The notes: generated from the sequence alone by a model not told the origin. Shown: positions 8,701 through 18,171, numbered from the stretch's first letter. The stretch is DNA of 64,000 nt from Mycolicibacterium litorale (GCF_010731695.1 NZ_AP022586.1:620001-684000), one strand, 5' to 3'. Numbers and translations are program-made.

Positions 8701-11700
8701 CGTGCCGTTGTCGGGCACCTGGATCGAGATCCGCTTCACCCTCACCGACGTCATCCGGACCGGCGGCGCCCCGCTGGTCACCACGGAGGACGCGGCGACC
8801 GCCATGCGTGCGGTGCTGGCGATCGCCGCCGGTGTAGAGGGTCCGTCGGCCCTTCCTCCCGTGAAGGACGGCACCGCGACCGTCACCGTCGGGTGGGATC
8901 CCGAACTGGTCGCCGACCACACCGGGGTCACCGCGACCTTCGGCGCCCCGCTGGCGCCGACGCTGACGGTCGTGCCGGACGCGCTGGTCGGCCGCTGCTG
9001 GCCCGCCGTGTTCGCCGCCATCGGCTCCGCCGTCACCGACACCGGCTTCCCCGTCGTCGAGGGGCTGCTGAGCCTGGTGCACCTGGACCACGGCGCCCAT
9101 CTCGTCGCCGCGCTGCCGGCCGAGCCCGCCGAGCTGACCGTCACCGCGACCGCCGGCACGGCCACCGACACCGAAGTCGGCCGCGTCGTCCCCGTGAGCG
9201 TCACCGTCACCGGGCCGGACGGCACCCTGCTGGCCACCCTCGAAGAACGCTTCGCGATCCGCGGCCGTACGGGCGCGGCGGAACTGAGCGATCCTGCTCG
9301 GGCCGGCGGCGCGATCTCCGACAACGCCACCGACACCCCGCGCCGGCGTCGCCGCGACGTCGCGATCGGCGCGCCGGTCGACATGCGGCCGTTCGCGGTG
9401 GTCTCCGGTGACCACAACCCGATCCACACCGACCGCGCCGCCGCGCTGCTGGCCGGACTGGAATCGCCGATCGTGCACGGCATGTGGCTGTCGGCCGCCG
9501 CCCAGCACGTCGTCACCGCGACCGACGGCAAGGCCGTCCCGCCGGCCCGCCTGGTGGGCTGGACCGCGCGGTTCCTCGGCATGGTGCTACCCGGTGACCA
9601 GATCGACTTCCGCGTCGACCGGGTCGGCATCGACGTCGGCGCCGAGGTGCTCGAGGTCACCGCGAAGGTCGGGACCGACCTGGTGATGTCGGCGACCGCC
9701 CGCCTGGCGGCGCCGAAGACCGTCTACGCCTTCCCCGGTCAGGGCATCCAGCACAAGGGCATGGGCATGGAGGTCCGCGCCCGCAGCAAGGCGGCCCGCA
9801 AGGTGTGGGACTCCGCGGACAAGTTCACCCGCGAGACGCTGGGCTTCTCCGTGTTGCACGTGGTGCGGGACAACCCGACCAGCCTCATCGGCTCCGGTGT
9901 GCACTACCAGCACCCCGAGGGCGTGCTGTACCTCACGCAGTTCACCCAGGTCGCGATGGCCACCGTCGCCGCGGCGCAGGTCGCCGAGATGCGCGAGCAG
10001 GGCGCGTTCGTCGAAGGCGCGATCGCCTGCGGACACTCCGTCGGCGAGTACACCGCGCTGGCGTGCGTGTCCGGTGTCTACGAACTCGAGGCACTGCTCG
10101 AGGTGGTATTCCACCGCGGCAGCAAGATGCACGACATCGTCCCGCGCGACGAGCTGGGCCGGTCCAACTACCGGCTGGCCGCGATCCGGCCGAGCCAGAT
10201 CGATCTGGACGACGCCGACGTCAAGGACTTCGTCGCCGAGATCTCCGCGCGCACAGGCGAATTTCTCGAGATTGTGAACTTCAACCTGCGTGGCTCGCAG
10301 TACGCCATCGCGGGCACCGTCCGCGGGCTCGAGGCGCTCGAGGAGGAGATCGAACGGCGTCGCGAGATCAGCGGTGGCAAGCGGTCGTTCATCCTGGTGC
10401 CCGGCATCGACGTGCCGTTCCACTCCTCGGTGCTGCGGGTCGGTGTGGCCGACTTCCGGCGCTCGCTGGAGCGCGTCATGCCGCGCGACCAGGATCCGGA
10501 GCTGATCGTCGGGCGGTACATCCCGAACCTGGTGCCGCGGCCGTTCACCCTCGACCGCGACTTCATCCAGGAGATCCGCGACCTCGTGCCGGCCGAGCCG
10601 CTCGACGAGATCCTCGCCGACTACGACACCTGGCGCAAGGAGCGGCCGCGCGAGCTGTGCCGCAAGGTCGTGATCGAGTTGCTGGCCTGGCAGTTCGCCA
10701 GCCCGGTGCGCTGGATCGAGACCCAGGATCTGCTGTTCATCGAGGAGGCCGCGGGCGGACTCGGTGTCGAGCGGTTCGTGGAGATCGGTGTGAAGTCGGC
10801 GCCGACGGTGGCCGGCCTGGCGACCAACACGCTCAAGCTGCCGGAGTACTCGCACAGCACGGTGGAGGTGCTCAACAGCGAGCGCGACGCCGCGGTGCTG
10901 TTCGCGACCGACACCGATCCGGAACCGGAGCCCGAGGAGGCGGCACCCGCCGCCGCCGAGGCGGCACCGCAGGCCGCGGCGCCCGCCGCCGCAGCGCCTG
11001 CCGCACCCGCCGCCCCGTCGGGTGGTCCGCGGCCGGACGACCTCACGTTCGACGCCGCCGACGCGACCGTTGCGCTCATCGCGCTGTCGGCCAAGATGCG
11101 GCTGGACCAGATCGAGGCACTCGACTCCATCGAGACGATCACCGACGGTGCGTCCTCGCGGCGCAACCAGATGCTGGTCGACCTGGGCTCCGAGCTCAAC
11201 CTGGGTGCGATCGACGGCGCGGCGGAAGCCGACCTCGGCGCGCTCAAGGGTCAGGTCACCAAGCTGGCCCGGACGTACAAGCCGTTCGGCCCGGTGCTCA
11301 CCGACGCGATCAACGATCAGCTGCGCACCGTGTTCGGCCCGTCCGGCAAGCGTCCGGCCTACATCGCCGAACGCGTCGGCAAGGCATGGGAACTCGGCGC
11401 AGGCTGGGTCAAGCACGTGACCGTCGAGGTCGCGCTGGGCACCCGTGAGGGCAGCAGTGTCCGTGGCGGCAGCCTCGGCGGCCTGCACGACGGCGCGCTG
11501 GCCGACGCCGCCAGCGTCGACAAGGTGATCGACGCCGCGGTGGCCGCGGTGGCGGCCCGCAAGGGTGTGGCGGTCTCCCTGCCGTCTGCAGGCGGCGGCG
11601 GTGGCGGCGTGGTCGATTCGGCCGCGCTCGGCGAGTTCGCCGAACAGGTCACCGGCCGCGACGGTGTGCTGGCCAATGCGGCACGCCTGGTGCTGGGCCA

Positions 11701-14700
11701 GCTCGGCCTCGACACCCCGGTGTCGGCGGCGCAGACCGCGACCGACGCCGAGCTGATCGACCTGGTCACCGCCGAACTCGGTTCGGACTGGCCGCGTCTG
11801 GTGGCGCCGGCGTTCGACGGCCGCAAGGCCGTGGTGTTCGACGACCGGTGGGCCAGCGCCCGCGAGGATCTGGTCAAGATCTGGCTGGCCGACGAGGACG
11901 CCATCGACCGCGACTGGCCCGCTCTGTCCGAACGCTTCGAAGGCGCCGGGCATGTCGTTGCCACACAGGCGAACTGGTGGCAGGGCAAGGCGCTCGCCGC
12001 GGGCCGCAACGTCCACGCGTCGCTGTTCGGCCGCATCGCCGCGGGTGCCGAGAACCCGGGCAAGGGCCGCTACAGCGACGAGGTCGCGGTGGTGACTGGT
12101 GCCTCGAAGGGTTCGATCGCCTCGGCCGTGGTGGGTCAGCTGCTCGACGGCGGCGCCACGGTCATCGCGACCACCTCGCGCCTCGACGACGCCCGGCTCG
12201 AGTTCTACAAGACGCTCTACCGGGACAACGCCCGCTACGACGCGAAGCTGTGGGTGGTGCCCGCGAACATGGCGTCGTACTCCGACATCGACGCGCTGGT
12301 GTCGTGGGTGGGCACCGAGCAAACCGAAAGCCTTGGGCCGCAGTCGATCCACCTCAAGGATGCGCAGACCCCGACGCTGCTGTTCCCGTTCGCCGCTCCG
12401 CGGGTGGCCGGTGACATGTCGGAGGTCGGTTCGCGCGCCGAGATGGAGATGAAGGTGCTGCTGTGGGCCGTGCAACGGCTCATCAGCGGGCTCTCGTCGA
12501 TCGGTGCGGAACGCGACATCGCCTCACGACTGCACGTCGTGCTGCCCGGTTCCCCGAACCGCGGCATGTTCGGCGGTGACGGCGCCTACGGCGAGGCGAA
12601 GGCTTCGCTGGACGCGCTCGTCAACCGGTGGAAGGCCGAAACGTCATGGGCGCAGCGGGTTTCGCTGGCGCACGCGCTGATCGGCTGGACCAAGGGCACC
12701 GGGCTGATGGGCCACAACGACGCCATCGCCGGCGCCGTCGAGGAAGCCGGAGTGACCACGTACACCACCGCGGAGATGGCCTCGATGCTGCTGTCGCTGT
12801 GCGACATCGAGTCCAAGGTCGCCGCGGCGCGTGAGCCCATCACGGCCGACCTGACCGGTGGCCTCGGCGACATCGAACTCGACATGGCCGCGCTGGCCGC
12901 CAAGGCCCGCGAGGACATGTCCGCCGACGCCGCTGCCGACGAAGACGCCGACGCACCCGCGCCCGGCACCATCGCCGCGCTGCCGTCGCCGCCCCGGGGC
13001 TTCTCGCCCGCACCGGCGCCGGAGTGGGCCGACCTCGACGTCGACCCGGCCGACCTGGTCGTGATCGTCGGCGGTGCCGAACTCGGCCCGTACGGTTCGT
13101 CGCGCACCCGCTACGAGATGGAGGTCGACCACGAACTGTCGGCCGCCGGCGTGCTCGAACTGGCCTGGACCACAGGCATGATCAAGTGGGAAGACGATCC
13201 GAAGCCGGGCTGGTACGACACCGCGAGCGGTGACCTGGTGCCCGAGGAGGAACTGGTCGAGCGCTACCACGACGCGGTCGTGGAGCGGTGCGGCATCCGC
13301 GAGTTCGTCGACGACGGTGCGATCGATCCCGATCACGCGTCGCCGCTGCTGGTCAGCGTGTTCCTCGACAAGGACTTCTCGTTCGTGGTGTCGTCTGAGG
13401 AGGAGGCGCGCGCATTCGTCGAGGTCGATCCCGAGCACACCGTGGTGCGCCCGGTGCCGGACTCGAGTGACTGGCAGGTGACCCGCAAGGCGGGCACCGA
13501 AGTCCGCGTGCCGCGCAAGACCAAGCTGTCCCGCACGGTGGGCGCGCAGATCCCGACGGGCTTCGACCCGACGGTCTGGGGCATCACGCCGGACATGGCC
13601 AACTCGATCGACCGGGTGGCGCTGTGGAACATCGTGGCCACGGTGGATGCGTTCCTGTCCGCGGGCTTCACGCCGACCGAGCTGATGCGCTGGGTGCACC
13701 CCAGCCTGGTGGCCAGCACGCAGGGCACCGGCATGGGCGGCATGACCTCGATGCAGACGATGTACCACGGCAACCTGCTCGGCCGCAGCAAGCCGAACGA
13801 CATCCTGCAGGAGGTGCTGCCGAATGTCGTTGCCGCACACGTCGTTCAGTCCTACATCGGCTCCTACGGCGCGATGATCCACCCGGTCGGCGCCTGCGCC
13901 ACCGCGGCGGTGTCGGTCGAGGAGGGGATGGACAAGATCCGCCTCGGCAAGGCCGAGTTCGTGGTCACCGGCGGGTTCGACGACATGACGCTGGAAGCCG
14001 TCATCGGCTTCGGTGACATGGCGGCCACCGCCGACACCGCGATGATGCGGGCCAGGGGCATCAGCGACGGGAAGTTCTCCCGCGCCAACGACCGTCGTCG
14101 TCTCGGCTTCGTCGAGGCCCAGGGCGGTGGCACCATCCTGCTGGCCCGCGGCGACCTCGCTCTGAAGATGGGTCTGCCGGTGCTGGCGGTCGTGGGCTAC
14201 GCGCAGAGCTTCGCCGACGGTGTGCACACCTCGATCCCGGCTCCGGGGCTCGGCGCGCTGGGCGCCGGCCGTGGCGGCAGGGATTCGGTGCTGGCCCGCT
14301 CGCTGGCCAAGCTCGGGGTGGGTGCCGACGACATCTCGGTGATCTACAAGCACGACACCTCGACGCTGGCCAACGATCCCAACGAGACCGAACTGCACGA
14401 GCGGCTCGCCGACTCGATGGGCCGGTCCGACGGTGCGCCACTGTTCATCGTCAGCCAGAAGACCCTGACCGGCCACTCCAAGGGCGGTGCCGCGGTCTTC
14501 CAGATGATGGGCCTGTGCCAGGTGCTGCGCGACGGGGTCATCCCGCCGAACCGCAGCCTGGACTGCGTCGACGACGAGATGGCCACCTCCGGGCACTTCG
14601 TCTGGCCGCGGGAGACGCTGCGAATGGGTGAGAAGTTCCCGCTCAAGGCCGGTCTCGTGACCAGCCTCGGGTTCGGACACGTCTCCGGGCTGATCGCGCT

Positions 14701-14947
14701 GGTGCATCCGCAGGCGTTCCTCGCCACGCTCACCCCAGAGCAGCGGGAGGACTACGTCCGTCGCGCCGAGCAGCGCACGCTGGCGGGTCAGCGACGGCTG
14801 GCGTCGGCGATCGCCGGTGGCCGGCCGATGTACGAACGGCCCGCCGACCGCCGGTTCAGCCACGACGCACCCGAGAAGCGCCAGGAGGCGGCGATGCTGC
14901 TCGACGCGGCGTCGCGGCTCGGCGACGGCGACGTGTACGTGCGATGA
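5726..14947 (+). CDS. fas: Type I multifunctional fatty-acid synthase
   Basis: A 3,073-residue single-chain FAS, the usual mycobacterial length, making C16-C26 acyl-CoAs for phospholipids and mycolic acids. Domains in order: acyltransferase (GHSQG, Ser150); enoyl reductase with an FMN barrel (from ~415, LTGRSPILLAGMTPT; CVGGGIGTPERA near 600); hot-dog dehydratase (SGDHNPIHTD, His1230); malonyl/palmitoyl transferase (FPGQG near 1338; GHSVGEYTAL, Ser1438); an Ala/Pro/Glu-rich linker (~1735-1770); ACP, where GASSRRNQMLVDLG aligns with the fungal FAS phosphopantetheine site and makes Ser1810 the likely attachment; ketoreductase (VTGASKG near 2124); ketosynthase (GACATAA, Cys2724; His2876; His2917 in GHSKGGA). 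The start is GTG 5726 after GAGGAG. acpS follows 43 bases downstream, so the activating enzyme is co-transcribed. Confidence 0.98.
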   Translation: MTIYEHDRVSTGWDDESGARSTHALVDRLTAGEPFAVAFGGQGSAWLETLEELVSSTGIESELATLAGEAELLLEPVAKELVVVRPIGFEPLRWVRALAAEEPVPTAKQLTSAAVSVPGVLLTQVAAVRALARQGMDLFDTPPVAVAGHSQGVLAVEALAAKGAKDVELLALAQLIGAAGTLVARRRGITVLGDRPPMVSVTNADPERIYELLQEFSSDVRTVLPPVLSIRNGRRSVVITGTPEQLSRFELYCNQIAEKEEAERKNKLRGGAVFAPAFDPVQVEVGFHTPRLADGIDIVGRWAEAVGLDVTLARQMTEAILVSQVDWVDEVTELHDAGARWILDLGPGDILTRLTAPVIRGLGVGIVPAATRGGQRNLFTVGAVPEVARPWSSYTPTAVRLPDGSVKLSTKFTRLTGRSPILLAGMTPTTVDAKIVAAAANAGHWAELAGGGQVTEEIFNDRIEELTTLLEPGRAIQFNSLFLDPYLWKLQLGGKRLVQKARQSGAPIDGVVVTAGIPDLEEAVDLIDELNGIGISHVVFKPGTVEQIRSVIRIAAEVPTKPVIVHIEGGRAGGHHSWEDLDDLLLTTYSELRSRANITICVGGGIGTPERAAEYLSGRWSQVYGFPVMPVDGILVGTAAMAALEATTSPAVKQLLVDTQGTDQWVGAGKAQGGMASGRSQLGADIHEIDNAASRCGRLLDDVAGDADAVADRRDEIIAAMAATAKPYFGDVADMTYLQWLRRYVELSIGDGDSTADTRKGDSPWLDITWRDRFAQMLQRAEARLHPRDHGPIDTLFADESLLETPDAALDLLLQRYPDADRVQLHPADVPFFVQLCKTLGKPVNFVPVIDKDVRRWWRSDSLWQAHDARYTADQVCIIPGTAAVAGITRVDEPVGELLDRFEQAAVDEVLSHNGDPRPVTSRRQGRTDVDGPLAVLLDAPDVLWAGRTAVNPVHRIAAPADWQVRDEGRTATHASTGARLDVAGDSHVVLNVPLSGTWIEIRFTLTDVIRTGGAPLVTTEDAATAMRAVLAIAAGVEGPSALPPVKDGTATVTVGWDPELVADHTGVTATFGAPLAPTLTVVPDALVGRCWPAVFAAIGSAVTDTGFPVVEGLLSLVHLDHGAHLVAALPAEPAELTVTATAGTATDTEVGRVVPVSVTVTGPDGTLLATLEERFAIRGRTGAAELSDPARAGGAISDNATDTPRRRRRDVAIGAPVDMRPFAVVSGDHNPIHTDRAAALLAGLESPIVHGMWLSAAAQHVVTATDGKAVPPARLVGWTARFLGMVLPGDQIDFRVDRVGIDVGAEVLEVTAKVGTDLVMSATARLAAPKTVYAFPGQGIQHKGMGMEVRARSKAARKVWDSADKFTRETLGFSVLHVVRDNPTSLIGSGVHYQHPEGVLYLTQFTQVAMATVAAAQVAEMREQGAFVEGAIACGHSVGEYTALACVSGVYELEALLEVVFHRGSKMHDIVPRDELGRSNYRLAAIRPSQIDLDDADVKDFVAEISARTGEFLEIVNFNLRGSQYAIAGTVRGLEALEEEIERRREISGGKRSFILVPGIDVPFHSSVLRVGVADFRRSLERVMPRDQDPELIVGRYIPNLVPRPFTLDRDFIQEIRDLVPAEPLDEILADYDTWRKERPRELCRKVVIELLAWQFASPVRWIETQDLLFIEEAAGGLGVERFVEIGVKSAPTVAGLATNTLKLPEYSHSTVEVLNSERDAAVLFATDTDPEPEPEEAAPAAAEAAPQAAAPAAAAPAAPAAPSGGPRPDDLTFDAADATVALIALSAKMRLDQIEALDSIETITDGASSRRNQMLVDLGSELNLGAIDGAAEADLGALKGQVTKLARTYKPFGPVLTDAINDQLRTVFGPSGKRPAYIAERVGKAWELGAGWVKHVTVEVALGTREGSSVRGGSLGGLHDGALADAASVDKVIDAAVAAVAARKGVAVSLPSAGGGGGGVVDSAALGEFAEQVTGRDGVLANAARLVLGQLGLDTPVSAAQTATDAELIDLVTAELGSDWPRLVAPAFDGRKAVVFDDRWASAREDLVKIWLADEDAIDRDWPALSERFEGAGHVVATQANWWQGKALAAGRNVHASLFGRIAAGAENPGKGRYSDEVAVVTGASKGSIASAVVGQLLDGGATVIATTSRLDDARLEFYKTLYRDNARYDAKLWVVPANMASYSDIDALVSWVGTEQTESLGPQSIHLKDAQTPTLLFPFAAPRVAGDMSEVGSRAEMEMKVLLWAVQRLISGLSSIGAERDIASRLHVVLPGSPNRGMFGGDGAYGEAKASLDALVNRWKAETSWAQRVSLAHALIGWTKGTGLMGHNDAIAGAVEEAGVTTYTTAEMASMLLSLCDIESKVAAAREPITADLTGGLGDIELDMAALAAKAREDMSADAAADEDADAPAPGTIAALPSPPRGFSPAPAPEWADLDVDPADLVVIVGGAELGPYGSSRTRYEMEVDHELSAAGVLELAWTTGMIKWEDDPKPGWYDTASGDLVPEEELVERYHDAVVERCGIREFVDDGAIDPDHASPLLVSVFLDKDFSFVVSSEEEARAFVEVDPEHTVVRPVPDSSDWQVTRKAGTEVRVPRKTKLSRTVGAQIPTGFDPTVWGITPDMANSIDRVALWNIVATVDAFLSAGFTPTELMRWVHPSLVASTQGTGMGGMTSMQTMYHGNLLGRSKPNDILQEVLPNVVAAHVVQSYIGSYGAMIHPVGACATAAVSVEEGMDKIRLGKAEFVVTGGFDDMTLEAVIGFGDMAATADTAMMRARGISDGKFSRANDRRRLGFVEAQGGGTILLARGDLALKMGLPVLAVVGYAQSFADGVHTSIPAPGLGALGAGRGGRDSVLARSLAKLGVGADDISVIYKHDTSTLANDPNETELHERLADSMGRSDGAPLFIVSQKTLTGHSKGGAAVFQMMGLCQVLRDGVIPPNRSLDCVDDEMATSGHFVWPRETLRMGEKFPLKAGLVTSLGFGHVSGLIALVHPQAFLATLTPEQREDYVRRAEQRTLAGQRRLASAIAGGRPMYERPADRRFSHDAPEKRQEAAMLLDAASRLGDGDVYVR

Positions 14948-14990
14948 ACGCGTGCGCAAGGCGCGATCGGGGTTGGGCTAGGGTCGCTGC

Positions 14991-15383
14991 GTGGCGATAG
15001 TCGGAGTGGGCATCGACCTGGTATCCATTCCGGACTTCGCGGAGCAGGTGGACCGACCGGGCACGGTGTTCGCGGAGACGTTCACGCCGGGGGAGCGCCG
15101 CGACGCCGCGGACAAGAGTTCGTCGGCGGCGCGGCACCTCGCGGCCCGGTGGGCGGCGAAGGAAGCCGTGATCAAGGCGTGGTCGGGGTCGCGGTTCGCC
15201 AAGCGGCCCGCCCTGCCCGAGGGCATCCACCGCGACATCGAGGTCGTCACCGACATGTGGGGCCGGCCGAAGGTGCGGCTCACCGGTGACATCGCCGAGC
15301 ACCTGAGGGAGGCGACCATCCACGTGTCGCTGACGCACGAAGGGGACACGGCGGCCGCCGTCGCGGTCATCGAGGAGCCCTGA
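14991..15383 (+). CDS. acpS: Holo-ACP synthase
   Basis: 130 residues from GTG 14991, transferring 4'-phosphopantetheine from CoA to the ACP domain of FAS-I and other carriers. The N-terminal metal-binding motif VGIDLVSIPDF and the helix WAAKEAVIKAWSG (with the Mg-binding Glu) are intact. FTPGERRDAA before the second motif is typical of the AcpS type rather than the Sfp type. The fas-acpS pairing is conserved in mycobacteria and reflects a functional couple. A short CCCC-TTTC-GGGG hairpin follows the stop at 15398-15409 but is too small to call a terminator. Confidence 0.96.
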   Translation: MAIVGVGIDLVSIPDFAEQVDRPGTVFAETFTPGERRDAADKSSSAARHLAARWAAKEAVIKAWSGSRFAKRPALPEGIHRDIEVVTDMWGRPKVRLTGDIAEHLREATIHVSLTHEGDTAAAVAVIEEP

Positions 15384-15451
15384 GCCGGCTTCACTCGCCC
15401 CTTTCGGGGTACCCGTGCGGTTCGCCTGTCGCCGAGCCGTGAGGATCCATC

Positions 15452-16270
15452 GTGAGTGAGACCAGCCAGCGTCAGCTGGGCGATTCGGACAGTCCCATCG
15501 AGGACGCGCTCGAACACGCCTTCCGGCGGATGGTCGACGAAGGCACCCAGCGGCTGCACCGCAGCTGGCGCGAAGTGCTCGTCACCGGCTTCTTCGGCGG
15601 CACCGAGATCGCCGTCGGCGTCCTGGCCTACCTGTCCGTGCTGCACGCCACGCACGATCCGCTGCTCGCGGGCCTGGCGTTCTCGATCGGTTTCCTCGCG
15701 CTGCTGCTGGGCCGCAGTGAACTGTTCACCGAGGGCTTCCTGGTGCCGGTCACCACGGTCGCGGCCAAACGCGCCAGCATCGCGCAGCTGCTCAAGCTGT
15801 GGAGCGGCACGCTGGTCGCCAACCTCGTCGGCGGCTGGGTGCTGATGTGGCTGATCATGGCGGCTTTCCCGAAACTGCACGCGCAGACCATCGAGTCGGC
15901 CTCGCACTACGCCACCGCACCGCTGTCGGGGGAGACGTTCGCGCTCGCGCTGCTCGGCGGCATGGTGATCACGCTGATGACCCGGATGCAGCACGGCACC
16001 GATTCAGTGCTCGGCAAGATCGCCGCGGCGGTCGCGGGCGCCTTCCTGCTGGCGGGGCTGCAGATGTTCCACTCGATCCTGGACTCGCTGTTGATCTTCG
16101 GCGCGATGATCGCCGGCGATGCGCCGTTCGGTTATCTGGACTGGCTGCAGTGGTTCGGCTACACCGTGGTCGGCAACATCGTCGGTGGCCTCGGGCTGGT
16201 GACGCTGTTGCGGCTGCTGCGCAGCAAGGACCGGCTGCAGCAGGAACGCAGCGCGGCGGAGTCGGACTAG
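15452..16270 (+). CDS. FNT-family (formate/nitrite transporter-like) membrane protein
   Basis: 272 residues. A ~45-residue cytosolic N-terminus is followed by six hydrophobic helices in FNT arrangement (FFGGTEIAVGVL in TM1, FSIGFLALLLGRSELFTEGF in TM2, SGTLVANLVGGW in TM3). The pore histidine is in MFHSILDSL. Classical FocA/NirC proteins have Asn-His at this place, so this is more like the divergent YfdC-type subgroup. The start is GTG 15452 with GAGG seven bases upstream. The transported anion is unknown. It is not part of the fas-acpS pair in H37Rv as far as I recall, so it is an inserted neighbour. Confidence 0.8.
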   Translation: MSETSQRQLGDSDSPIEDALEHAFRRMVDEGTQRLHRSWREVLVTGFFGGTEIAVGVLAYLSVLHATHDPLLAGLAFSIGFLALLLGRSELFTEGFLVPVTTVAAKRASIAQLLKLWSGTLVANLVGGWVLMWLIMAAFPKLHAQTIESASHYATAPLSGETFALALLGGMVITLMTRMQHGTDSVLGKIAAAVAGAFLLAGLQMFHSILDSLLIFGAMIAGDAPFGYLDWLQWFGYTVVGNIVGGLGLVTLLRLLRSKDRLQQERSAAESD

Positions 16271-16369
16271 TTTTCTCCGCGAGAAGACAGGAAATCGCCT
16301 TTTTAAATGCGTCGGAGGGCGATTCTGCGTCTGCTCGCGCCAGACCGGTGACCCACTACCCTCGTTCCC

Positions 16370-17701
16370 ATGAGCGACGTGGTGGCGCGGGTGCAGGAGG
16401 TTCTCCCGTCGGTCCGGTCCGATCTCGAGGACCTGGTCCGCATCGAATCGGTGTGGGCCGATCCGGCCCGGCGTGACGAGGTGCATCGCAGTGCGAAGGC
16501 GGTGGCGGATCTGCTCGGCGCCGCGGGATTCGACGACATCCGCATCGTCGCCGAGGGTGGGGCGCCCGCGGTGATCGCGCGGCACCCCGCGCCGCCCGGC
16601 GCGCCGACGGTGCTGCTCTACGCCCATCACGACGTGCAGCCCGAGGGTGATCCCCGCCAGTGGTCGTCGGCGCCGTTCGAGCCCACCGAGCGCGACGGGC
16701 GGCTCTACGGCCGCGGCACCGCGGACGACAAGGCCGGTATCGCCACGCATCTGGCCGCGTTCCGGGCCTTCGGCGGCCGGCCGCCGGTCGGGGTGACGGT
16801 GTTCGTCGAGGGCGAGGAGGAGTCCGGGTCGCCGTCGCTGTCGAATCTACTTGCCGCGCACAAGGATCTGCTGGCCGCCGATGTGATCGTCATCGCCGAC
16901 TCCGACAACTGGAGCACCGACCGGCCCGCGCTGACGGTCTCGCTGCGCGGTCTGGCCGACTGCGTGGTCGAGGTGGCCACCCTGGACCACGGGCTGCACT
17001 CGGGACTGTGGGGCGGTGTGGTGCCGGATGCGTTGAGCGTGCTGGTGCGGCTGCTGGCCAGCCTGCACGACGACGACGGCAATGTGGCGGTCGCCGGGTT
17101 GCACGAGGGCAGCGCCGCTGACGTCGACCGCGGTGCGGACTGGGTGCGCGAGGAGTCGGGACTGCTGCCGGGCGTGAGTGAGATCGGTTCCGGCTCAGTG
17201 GTGCAACGGCTGTGGGCCAAACCCGCGATCACGGTGATCGGCATCGACACCACGCCGATCGACAAGTCCTCGAACACGTTGATCCCGCGGGCACGGGCGA
17301 AGATCAGCATGCGGGTGGCGCCCGGCGGCGACGCCAAGGCGCACCTCGATGCGCTCACCCGCCACCTGCAGGCGCATGTGCCCTGGGGTGCTGCTCTCAC
17401 CGTGACGCCCGGTGACCTCGGTCAGCCGTATGCGGTCGACGCGTCAGGTCCGGTCTACGAGGCCGCCCGCGCCGCGTTCACCGAGGCGTGGGGCGCCGAA
17501 CCGGTGGACATGGGGATGGGCGGGTCGATCCCGTTCATCGCCGAGTTCGCCGCCGCATTCCCCGACGCCACGATCCTGGTCACCGGCGTCGAGGATCCGG
17601 GGACGCAGGCACACAGCGTGAACGAGAGCCTGCATCTCGGGGTGCTCGAGCGCGCCGCCACCGCCGAGGCGCTGCTGCTCGAAAGGCTCGGCGCGGGTTA
17701 G
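16370..17701 (+). CDS. M20 family metallopeptidase (dipeptidase type)
   Basis: 443 residues, orthologous in position to Rv2522c. The di-zinc ligands can be read in order: YAHHDVQP (~82-89), GRGTADDKAG (~115-123, bridging Asp), EGEEESGSPS (~147, catalytic Glu pair), ADSDNW (~178) and AHSVNESLHLG near the C-terminus (His ~423). A lid/dimerisation domain lies between ~190 and 310 (TLDHGLHSGLWGG). The layout fits the ArgE/DapE/carnosinase-like dipeptidases. Substrate unknown. The stop overlaps the convergent bcp stop by four bases (TTAG, 17698-17701). Confidence 0.9.
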   Translation: MSDVVARVQEVLPSVRSDLEDLVRIESVWADPARRDEVHRSAKAVADLLGAAGFDDIRIVAEGGAPAVIARHPAPPGAPTVLLYAHHDVQPEGDPRQWSSAPFEPTERDGRLYGRGTADDKAGIATHLAAFRAFGGRPPVGVTVFVEGEEESGSPSLSNLLAAHKDLLAADVIVIADSDNWSTDRPALTVSLRGLADCVVEVATLDHGLHSGLWGGVVPDALSVLVRLLASLHDDDGNVAVAGLHEGSAADVDRGADWVREESGLLPGVSEIGSGSVVQRLWAKPAITVIGIDTTPIDKSSNTLIPRARAKISMRVAPGGDAKAHLDALTRHLQAHVPWGAALTVTPGDLGQPYAVDASGPVYEAARAAFTEAWGAEPVDMGMGGSIPFIAEFAAAFPDATILVTGVEDPGTQAHSVNESLHLGVLERAATAEALLLERLGAG

Positions 17702-18171
17702 ACCGACAGGTCGCGGCGCAGTTTGGCGACGTGGCCGGTGGCGCGCACGTTGTACTGCGCCTCGGCGATCTTGCCGTCTTCGTCGACGACGAACGTCGAG
17801 CGGATGACGCCCTGGACGGTCTTGCCGTACATCGTCTTCTCCCCGAAGGCGCCCCAGGCGGTGAGGACCTCCTTGTCGGGGTCCGACAGCAGCGGGAAGG
17901 TCAGCCCTTCGGCATCGCGGAACCTGGCGAGTTTGGCCGGCTTGTCGGGCGAGATGCCGATGACGTCGAGACCGGCGCCGTTGAGGTCGGCCAGGCTGTC
18001 GCGGAAGTCGCAGGCCTGCTTGGTGCAACCCGGCGTGGAGGCGGCGGGGTAGAAGTACACGATCACCTTGCGGCCCTGGTAATCCGACAGGGAGACGGTG
18101 TGGCCGTCGGCGTCGGGCAGGCTGAAGGCGGGTGCGGTGTCGCCCACCGACAGTCGAGGGGTCTGGGCCAT
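17698..18171 (-). CDS. bcp: Thioredoxin-dependent peroxiredoxin (bacterioferritin comigratory protein)
   Basis: 157 residues of the BCP/PrxQ family, reducing hydroperoxides in the cytosol with thioredoxin as electron donor. The peroxidatic Cys49 in STPGCTKQACDF and the resolving Cys54 five residues later are the classic atypical 2-Cys arrangement. The fold ends in IRSTFVVDEDGKI. The ATG at 18171 is chosen because GGAG lies at good spacing and the family begins just before LSVGDTAPAFSLPD. It is orthologous to Rv2521 and convergent with the M20 gene, with overlapping stops. Confidence 0.95.
   Translation of the reverse strand: MAQTPRLSVGDTAPAFSLPDADGHTVSLSDYQGRKVIVYFYPAASTPGCTKQACDFRDSLADLNGAGLDVIGISPDKPAKLARFRDAEGLTFPLLSDPDKEVLTAWGAFGEKTMYGKTVQGVIRSTFVVDEDGKIAEAQYNVRATGHVAKLRRDLSV

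Noticed and set aside
5519..9508. Very long open frame antisense to fas (and similar ones at 9587-12475 and 12644-14959)
   Set aside because: Composition is G/D/R/V-rich shadow coding produced by the high third-position GC of fas; no ribosome-binding sites or recognisable domains.
15398..15409. Short GC hairpin after acpS
   Set aside because: Only four base pairs and no U-tract; too weak to call a terminator.
16273..16324. Inverted repeats between the FNT and M20 genes (TTCTC/GAGAA and AATCGCC/GGCGATT)
   Set aside because: The larger stem is seven pairs with an 18-base loop; structure is marginal and no function is supported.
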